Both the position numbers and the translations under genes were made by a program. Of a DNA stretch of 10,836 nucleotides, positions 6,153 to 10,836 are shown piece after piece. How positions within the stretch are numbered: position 1 is the stretch's first letter; each line of letters begins with the position of its first letter. The DNA comes from Chloroflexota bacterium (GTDB taxonomy: Bacteria; Chloroflexota; Anaerolineae; Anaerolineales; Villigracilaceae), in the NCBI GenBank assembly GCA_021823555.1, contig JAKANW010000053.1, forward strand, positions 1 to 10,836. Direction: 5' to 3'. The notes beneath the pieces are model-generated. The model made no database searches. It had not been told where the DNA came from and was given only the letters and a program-made list of their open reading frames with translations.

Positions 6153-7919
6153 ATGGCAACCCCACAACCCACCTCGACCCTTCGACCGGCCCAGGGCGGC
6201 GCCGTTGACCTGGCCGCCCGTTTCCCTGGTGTTGTCTCCGCTGATACCCGTCCCGGCTTCTCCGGCTGGATCGTGGAAAAAGATAAACTCATCGAAGTCG
6301 CCACCGCCATCCGCGACGAACTCGGCTACGACCTGCTGACTGCCGTCACCGGTGTGGATTACATGCCCGAAGGCAAAATGGAAGTGGTCTATCACGCCCT
6401 CAAGACCACCGGCGGCCCGCAGTTGAACTTCAAAGTACAAGCGCCGCGCACGGAGCCTGTCGAAGTGCCTTCAGTGACTCCGATCTGGCCCGGCGCGGAA
6501 TTCCAAGAGCGCGAAGCCTGGGACTTGCTCGGCATCAAATTTACCGGCCACCCCGACCTGCGCCGCATCCTGATGTGGGAAGGCTTCGAAGGCCATCCCT
6601 TGCGCAAGGATTGGAAGGAAGGCTTCTACGAAGAAGACGGCAAGCCTTTCAAGAGCCGCTGGCCGGACGGCAAATTTGTCACTGCCGAAAACAAGAATCC
6701 GTTCAAGGACAACCTGTCCTTCCCGAAGAACTTCGATCCTGAGAAATGGGTCCCCGATGGCGAAGCAGCCCTGTACGGCGCGCTGGCCAAATACCAAACC
6801 ACCGACGAGACCGGCCTCAAAACCGACCACGTGGTGATCAACATGGGCCCGCAGCACCCGTCCACGCACGGCGTGTTCCGCGCGGCCATCACGCTGGACG
6901 GTGAGACCATCATCAGCTTGAAACCGGTGGTAGGCTACCTGCACCGCAACCACGATAAGATCGGCGAGCGCAACACCTTCCTGCAAAACATGCCTTTCAC
7001 TGACCGCCTCGATTACTTCAACTCGATGAGCAACAACTTCGGGTACGCGGTCACGGTCGAGAAGTTGATGAACATCCAGGTGGCCGAACGCGCCGAGTAC
7101 ATCCGTGTCATCATGGCAGAACTCAGCCGTATCCAGAACCACTTGGTCTTTATCGGCATGTTGTTGAACGACCTGGGCGTGATGTATACGCCGGCCTTGT
7201 ATGCCTTCGAAGAGCGCGAACTGATCCTCGATATCTTCGAGGCCGCTGCCGGTTCCCGCATGATGTGCAACTACTTCCGCTTCGGCGGCGTTGTCCGCGA
7301 TTTGCCGGACGGCGTGCTGGGCAAGATCAAGGGCCTGGTCTTTGACCGTCTGCCCGGCAAAGTGGATGAAATGGACCGCTTGTTGACCGACAACGAGGTC
7401 TTCATCTCCCGCATGAAAGGTGTCAAGGTCATTGACGCCGAGACCGCCATTAAATATTCAATGACCGGGCCTGTGCTGCGCGCTGCTGGTGTGCCGTATG
7501 ACATCCGCCGCGCTGACCCGTACTCGATCTATGACCGCTTCGACTTTGACGTGGCCGTCCGCTACAACGGCGACCTGATGGACAACTACCTGATCCGCCT
7601 GGACGAACTCCGCCAGTCCCTGCGAATTTTGCAGCAGGCCGTGAAGCAAATCCCCGAGGGGCCGGTCATGACTGGGAAACCGCAGTACCAGGTGCGGGTC
7701 CCGGCCGGGGAAGCGTATGGGCGGGTGGAATCCCCCAAGGGCGAGCTGGCTTTCTACGTCGTATCCAATGGCAAGCCCAACCCGTGGCGCTATCACGTCC
7801 GCCCGGCATCCTTCGTCAACATCACGGCCCTGGAACAAATCTGCCTCGGCACCAAGATCGCGGACTTCGTGGCCCTTCTGGGCGTGCTCGACATCGTGCT
7901 CGGCGAGCTGGATCGCTAA
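6153..7919 (+). CDS. nuoCD: Fused NADH-quinone oxidoreductase subunits C and D (NuoCD)
   Basis: One 588-residue chain joins NuoC (residues about 1-165) to NuoD (about 224-588) through a linker of about 60 residues. NuoC shows the family signature from Glu119: EREAWDLLGIKFTGHPDLRR, then EGHPLRKDW. NuoD begins near KTDHVVINMGPQHPSTHG and ends with NITALEQIC...LDIVLGELDR. His239 and Tyr288 are 49 residues apart, the same distance as the quinone-binding His38 and Tyr87 of Thermus Nqo4, so the quinone site looks intact. No CxxC pairs are present, which excludes a [NiFe]-hydrogenase large subunit. The His-containing motif after GYLH reads HRNHDKIGERN, unlike the more usual H(T/R)GxEKxxE. C-D fusion is known in E. 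coli and others. A GGAAGG ribosome binding site 6 nt upstream supports the start. It lies in the Q module between nuoB and nuoI. Confidence 0.96.
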   Translation: MATPQPTSTLRPAQGGAVDLAARFPGVVSADTRPGFSGWIVEKDKLIEVATAIRDELGYDLLTAVTGVDYMPEGKMEVVYHALKTTGGPQLNFKVQAPRTEPVEVPSVTPIWPGAEFQEREAWDLLGIKFTGHPDLRRILMWEGFEGHPLRKDWKEGFYEEDGKPFKSRWPDGKFVTAENKNPFKDNLSFPKNFDPEKWVPDGEAALYGALAKYQTTDETGLKTDHVVINMGPQHPSTHGVFRAAITLDGETIISLKPVVGYLHRNHDKIGERNTFLQNMPFTDRLDYFNSMSNNFGYAVTVEKLMNIQVAERAEYIRVIMAELSRIQNHLVFIGMLLNDLGVMYTPALYAFEERELILDIFEAAAGSRMMCNYFRFGGVVRDLPDGVLGKIKGLVFDRLPGKVDEMDRLLTDNEVFISRMKGVKVIDAETAIKYSMTGPVLRAAGVPYDIRRADPYSIYDRFDFDVAVRYNGDLMDNYLIRLDELRQSLRILQQAVKQIPEGPVMTGKPQYQVRVPAGEAYGRVESPKGELAFYVVSNGKPNPWRYHVRPASFVNITALEQICLGTKIADFVALLGVLDIVLGELDR

Positions 7920-7925
7920 GAAAAA

Positions 7926-8008
7926 GTGTCAGGTGTCGAAGTGTCAGGTGTCAGGCAAGGAACACGGCCTGTACACCACAAAGACACGTGACACCTGAAA
8001 CCTGACAC
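7926..8008 (+). repeat. Direct and inverted repeat cluster between nuoCD and nuoI
   Basis: GTGTCAGGTGTC occurs twice (7926-7937 and 7941-7952), and the opposite strand copy CCTGAAACCTGACAC at 7994-8008 matches 7941-7955 at 14 of 15 positions. CACGTGACACCTG nearby gives a further inverted match. The mRNA could form a long stem ending exactly one base before the nuoI ribosome binding site (AGGAG, 8009-8013). It fills the 103-bp gap between the two genes. Confidence 0.75.
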
Positions 8009-8022
8009 AGGAGAACTGAACT

Positions 8023-8634
8023 ATGTACGGAAAAGGTATCTTTAAAGGACTAAGAGTCACCTGGGATCGCTTTTGGAGCACCTACACCGAGGATATCAAA
8101 TGGCTTCTCAGCGGCAAGAAACGCTACTACAACGAAGACGGCGTCAAGGCTCGAGCTGGCAAGGACACGCGCGGTATCTTCACGGTTCAATACCCCGAAG
8201 AAAAGCTGATCCTGCCCGAGGAGTTCCGCTACGTCCCGTTCCTGGTATACGATGAAGGCGCGGATGGCAGGAAGGAAATACGCTGCACCTCGTGCGGCAT
8301 CTGTGCCAAGGTCTGCCCGCCGCAGTGCATCTGGATCGTGCGCACCAACGACCCGAACACGGGCCGCCCCGTGCCCCAACCGGCCGAGTTCTATATTGAC
8401 GCTGACATCTGCATGAACTGCGGGTTCTGCGCCGAGTACTGCCCATTCGATGCCATCAAGATGGATCACGATTTCGAGATCGCTTCGTATGGCCGCAACG
8501 TCTACAACATGGAAAAACTGCTCAAGCCTGCTTCCTACTATGCAAAGATCCGTCCGGTAAATTACAACCGCGAGGAAGAAGCTCGCAAGGCGAAAGAAGC
8601 TGCCAAGGCCGCCAAGGCTGAGGCTACACAATGA
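8023..8634 (+). CDS. nuoI: NADH-quinone oxidoreductase subunit I (NuoI), 2x[4Fe-4S] ferredoxin type
   Basis: NuoI carries clusters N6a and N6b, the wire between the NADH module and N2 in NuoB. The 203-residue protein has the two expected motifs: Cys88, 91, 94, 98 (CTSCGICAKVCPP) and Cys130, 133, 136, 140 (CMNCGFCAEYCPF), plus an additional Cys102. The N-terminal amphipathic segment (MYGKGIFKGLRVTWDRFW) would lie on the membrane, as in the family. The C-terminus ends in a charged Ala/Lys/Glu tail (residues about 184-203) that is longer than usual. AGGAG lies 9 nt before the ATG. It is separated from nuoCD by a repeat-filled gap rather than the near-zero spacing seen upstream. Confidence 0.96.
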   Translation: MYGKGIFKGLRVTWDRFWSTYTEDIKWLLSGKKRYYNEDGVKARAGKDTRGIFTVQYPEEKLILPEEFRYVPFLVYDEGADGRKEIRCTSCGICAKVCPPQCIWIVRTNDPNTGRPVPQPAEFYIDADICMNCGFCAEYCPFDAIKMDHDFEIASYGRNVYNMEKLLKPASYYAKIRPVNYNREEEARKAKEAAKAAKAEATQ

Positions 8635-8638
8635 ACTA

Positions 8639-8731
8639 ATGTCGTTGCGAGGAGCGTTCGCTGCGACGAAGCAACCCCCTTATCATGAGGAGATTGCTTC
8701 ATCGGGGAGAGCGCCCTCCTCGCAACGACAT
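8639..8731. repeat. REP/MITE-like palindromic element between nuoI and mrp
   Basis: ATGTCGTTGCGAGGAG (8639-8654) is the exact reverse complement of 8716-8731, giving 16-bp terminal arms of a 93-bp element. Inside, GAAGCAA (8669-8675) and TTGCTTC (8694-8700) form a second matched pair, so most of the element folds back. The style (TTGCGAGGAGCG...GAAGCAA) resembles dispersed non-autonomous palindromic repeats I recall from many bacterial genomes. It has no coding content and fills most of the 124-bp gap. In mRNA it would make a large hairpin between nuoI and mrp. Confidence 0.85.
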
Positions 8732-8758
8732 GCCTGATAAATTGATTGGTAAAAACTT

Positions 8759-9835
8759 ATGACAGAACAGATCACAAAAGAAGCAGTATTAGCCGCTCTC
8801 AGCAAAGTGCAGGAACCTGAACTCCACAAGGACCTGGTCACCCTCAACATGGTGCGGAACCTGGAGATCGCGGGCGATAAAGTTTCATTTACCGTCATGC
8901 TGACCACGCCCGCCTGTCCATTGCGCGGACAAATCGAGAAGGAAGCCAAACAAGCGGTGCTGGGGCTGGGTGCAAAGACCGTGGAGGTCAAACTCGACTC
9001 GGATGTACCCAATGATGGACGCATGCGCGGGCTGGTCAATATGCCCATCCGCAACGCCATCGCAATTGGCTCCGGCAAGGGTGGGGTCGGCAAAAGCACG
9101 GTCGCAGTGAATATTGCAGTTGCCCTGGCGCAGAGCGGCGCACGCGTGGGATTGATGGATGCCGATATCTACGGGCCCAACATCCCGACCATGCTCGGCA
9201 TCGAAAAACTGCCGCCGCCCCTGGGCAATAAACTTGTCCCCGCGCTGGCTTATGGGATCAAGGTCATTTCGATGGGCCTGCTGGTCAAGCCTGGCCAGCC
9301 TTTGATCTGGCGCGGCCCGATGCTCAACTCCGCCATCCGTCAGTTTTTGGGCGACGTGGAATGGGGTGAGTTGGATTACCTGATCGTGGACCTGCCGCCT
9401 GGCACGGGCGACGCGGCTCTCTCCCTGGCGCAGGCCCTGCCCCTCAGCGGCGCGATCATCGTGACCCTGCCGCAATTGGTCTCGCTGGAGGATGCCAGCC
9501 GCGGCCTGCAAATGTTCAAGCAGTTGGAAGTGCCCGTCCTGGGCGTGATCGAGAACATGTCCTATCTCGACCTGCCGGACGGTACGCGCATGGATATCTT
9601 CGGTTCCGGCGGCGGCGAACAACTGGCGCAGGCCACGGAGACGAACTTCCTCGGCAAGGTGCCCATTGACCCAAGCGTGCGCGAAGGCGGCGACAGCGGC
9701 AAGCCCATCCTGGTAACCAAGCCTGAGTCGGCTGCTGCACAGTCCCTGCGTGAGATTGCCCAAAAAGTAGCTGCGCAAATCTCGGTCTCTGCGCTGGGCG
9801 GTGGGAACGAACTGCCAATCAATATTGTGGAATAG
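8759..9835 (+). CDS. mrp: Mrp/ApbC-family P-loop ATPase, Fe-S cluster carrier
   Basis: The 358-residue protein has the standard two-part Mrp layout: a MIP18/DUF59-type domain (residues 1-85, with Cys53 in TTPACPLRG) and a deviant Walker A ATPase (GSGKGGVGKST at 104-114, DADIYGPN at 134-141, DLPPGTGD at 211-218). Mrp/ApbC/Ind1 proteins bind and deliver [4Fe-4S] clusters; mitochondrial Ind1/NUBPL serves complex I assembly. Most members carry a CxxC soon after ENMSY, which bridges a cluster between two subunits. Here the segment after Tyr269 reads LDLPDGTRMDIFGSGGGE, with no cysteine, similar to what I recall of cyanobacterial Mrp. Cluster carriage by this residue pair is therefore not possible, though ATPase function looks intact. 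The gene ends the train that contains nuoB-CD-I, before a strong terminator. No clear Shine-Dalgarno precedes the ATG; translation signals are weak. Confidence 0.93.
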   Translation: MTEQITKEAVLAALSKVQEPELHKDLVTLNMVRNLEIAGDKVSFTVMLTTPACPLRGQIEKEAKQAVLGLGAKTVEVKLDSDVPNDGRMRGLVNMPIRNAIAIGSGKGGVGKSTVAVNIAVALAQSGARVGLMDADIYGPNIPTMLGIEKLPPPLGNKLVPALAYGIKVISMGLLVKPGQPLIWRGPMLNSAIRQFLGDVEWGELDYLIVDLPPGTGDAALSLAQALPLSGAIIVTLPQLVSLEDASRGLQMFKQLEVPVLGVIENMSYLDLPDGTRMDIFGSGGGEQLAQATETNFLGKVPIDPSVREGGDSGKPILVTKPESAAAQSLREIAQKVAAQISVSALGGGNELPINIVE

Positions 9836-9850
9836 GAAAGTGCAAAGAGG

Positions 9851-9884
9851 AAAGACCTGATGGATCGAAATCCATCAGGTCTTT
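9851..9884 (+). terminator. Intrinsic terminator after mrp
   Basis: AAAGACCTGATGGAT (9851-9865) and its exact complement (9870-9884) form a 15-bp stem with a CGAA loop; the T run extends to 9886. It starts 15 bp after the mrp stop. The ABC permease gene ends only 16 bp beyond on the other strand, and the minus-strand sequence past the stem is pyrimidine-rich, so it may also end that leftward transcript. Confidence 0.93.
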
Positions 9885-9899
9885 TTGATTCGACGTATC

Positions 9900-10836
9900 C
9901 TATTCATATCTTAGCGCTTCAATCGGGTGCAGGCTCGCCGCCCGGTAGGCAGGATAAATTCCAAAGAAGACCCCTACGATCACGGCGAAGAAAAAGGCCA
10001 TCAAAATCGTACCGATTGAGATCTCGGCCAGGATGAGATTCAGGGCGGTCATGGTCAACGAGATGCCGAGGCCTAAGGCGATTCCGATCAGGCCGCCCAG
10101 CAGGCTGATCACCATCGTCTCGATCAGGAATTGTGTCAGGATTTGACCTTTGCGCGCGCCAACCGCTTTGCGGAGGCCGATCTCCTTTGTCCGCTCGGTG
10201 ACAGAGACCAGCATGATGTTCATGATGCCGATGCCGCCCACCAATAGAGAAATGGCTGCAATCACGCCCAGGAAGATGGTCAACGTTTGCGTGATGGTAT
10301 TCAACGTTTCCAGCGCGTCGTTCTGGCTGGCGATGTTGAAATCTGATTCTTCGGTCGGCTCAAGACGATGTTCGCGACGCAAGAGATATTCAGACTGCGC
10401 CATCATTGCGTCCACCGCCTTGGACGACTCAGAGGAGATCAAGATCACTTTCACAGTCTGCTGTCCGTTGACCATGGCAGACGAGCCGAACAATTTTGCG
10501 TAGCCCGTCTCCAACGGAATGAAGACACCCGAATCGGGGTCTTGCAAACCTGCTGAGCCTTTTGGAGCCAATACCCCCACCACCTCGAACGACACGCCTT
10601 TGATCTTGATCATTTTGCCAACTGGATTAAGGTTGCCAAATAGGTCTTCCGCGGTGCTTGAACCAAGCACTGCCAGGCGCGCTTCCAAGGTGCGGTCATT
10701 TTTGGTGAGCAAACGTCCACGCGCAAGTTCATACGAACGGATCGCGAAGTAGTCCTCCCCCACTCCCGAAACAGGGACACTGTAACTCGTGTTGCCATAT
10801 TTCACGGTCAACGCGTCCTGATACTCCGGTGAGATA
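9900..10836 (-). CDS. MacB-type ABC transporter permease (5'-partial)
   Basis: The frame is open through the right edge (codons beyond 10811 read I-S-P-E-Y-Q-D-A), so the N-terminal membrane helix and part of the extracytoplasmic domain are missing; a TTG at 10811 is not the real start. The visible part has the end of a MacB-type extracytoplasmic domain (GVGEDYFAIRSYELARGR, AVLGSSTAEDLFG, FEVVGVLAPKGS) followed by an FtsX domain with three hydrophobic segments: one containing LLVGGIGIMNIMLVSVTER, one around SLLGGLIGIALGLG, and one around FFFAVIVGVFFGIYPAYRAA. The cytoplasmic EIGLRKAVGAR loop and the final A-x-x-L-x-P-I-E-A-L-R-Y-E are classic. Such permeases work with a LolD/MacB-like ATPase to export peptides, lipoproteins or toxic compounds by a mechanotransmission cycle. 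The ATPase and adaptor genes, if adjacent, would lie to the right of the window. Substrate unknown. Confidence 0.93.
   Translation of the reverse strand, partial: ISPEYQDALTVKYGNTSYSVPVSGVGEDYFAIRSYELARGRLLTKNDRTLEARLAVLGSSTAEDLFGNLNPVGKMIKIKGVSFEVVGVLAPKGSAGLQDPDSGVFIPLETGYAKLFGSSAMVNGQQTVKVILISSESSKAVDAMMAQSEYLLRREHRLEPTEESDFNIASQNDALETLNTITQTLTIFLGVIAAISLLVGGIGIMNIMLVSVTERTKEIGLRKAVGARKGQILTQFLIETMVISLLGGLIGIALGLGISLTMTALNLILAEISIGTILMAFFFAVIVGVFFGIYPAYRAASLHPIEALRYE

Noticed and set aside
6153..7919. Group 4 [NiFe]-hydrogenase large subunit instead of NuoCD
   Set aside because: The two CxxC metal-binding pairs are missing, and the quinone-binding His and Tyr of NuoD are present.
8731..8758. 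Promoter or leaderless start for mrp
   Set aside because: The AT-rich stretch has no -10 at the right distance from the ATG and no matching -35, so nothing specific can be claimed.

Overview
The window looks like chromosomal DNA from a Chloroflexota bacterium, most likely an Anaerolineae-type lineage. This rests on gene style (a secreted protein ending in three Cys-containing SLH repeats, a lipoprotein with an SH3-like domain and Pro/Thr-rich linkers, complex I and Mrp sequences of a non-proteobacterial type), not on a marker gene, so the placement is an inference.

Layout. Positions 1-2084 (+) hold the 3' part of a large surface protein cut by the left edge. Positions 2085-2285 are non-coding and carry two perfect hairpin repeats. 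Positions 2286-2852 (-) encode a small lipoprotein with an SH3-like domain. Positions 3028-3618 (-) encode a winged-helix regulator whose C-terminal cysteines resemble those of the Fe-S regulator SufR. It is divergent from a rightward gene train: aldehyde dehydrogenase (3762-5240), iscX (5325-5531), nuoB (5524-6150), a fused nuoCD (6153-7919), nuoI (8023-8634) and mrp/apbC (8759-9835). A textbook intrinsic terminator at 9851-9884 closes the train. A convergent MacB-type ABC permease (9900 to the right edge, -) is cut at its 5' end.

How the genes fit together. NuoB, NuoCD and NuoI form the connecting part of complex I that carries clusters N2, N6a and N6b and contributes to the quinone site. 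No membrane subunits (A, H, J-N) or NADH-module subunits (E, F, G) lie in the window. The subunits are flanked by two Fe-S biogenesis factors: IscX, whose gene overlaps nuoB, and an Mrp/ApbC P-loop ATPase, the family that includes the mitochondrial complex I assembly factor Ind1/NUBPL. With the SufR-like regulator upstream, the region reads as a complex I connecting-module locus packaged with its own Fe-S supply. The Mrp lacks the usual C-terminal CxxC.

Regulatory DNA is unusually legible between the regulator and the dehydrogenase. It holds a near-consensus sigma70 promoter to the right, a perfect -10 to the left placed so that the regulator mRNA would be leaderless, and two overlapping AT-rich palindromes between them. 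Three gene-train gaps (before iscX, before nuoI, before mrp) each hold a different short repeat: a 15-bp tandem triplet, a direct/inverted repeat cluster ending at the nuoI ribosome binding site, and a 93-bp REP/MITE-like palindrome. I saw no rRNA, tRNA, CRISPR array, transposase or prophage gene.
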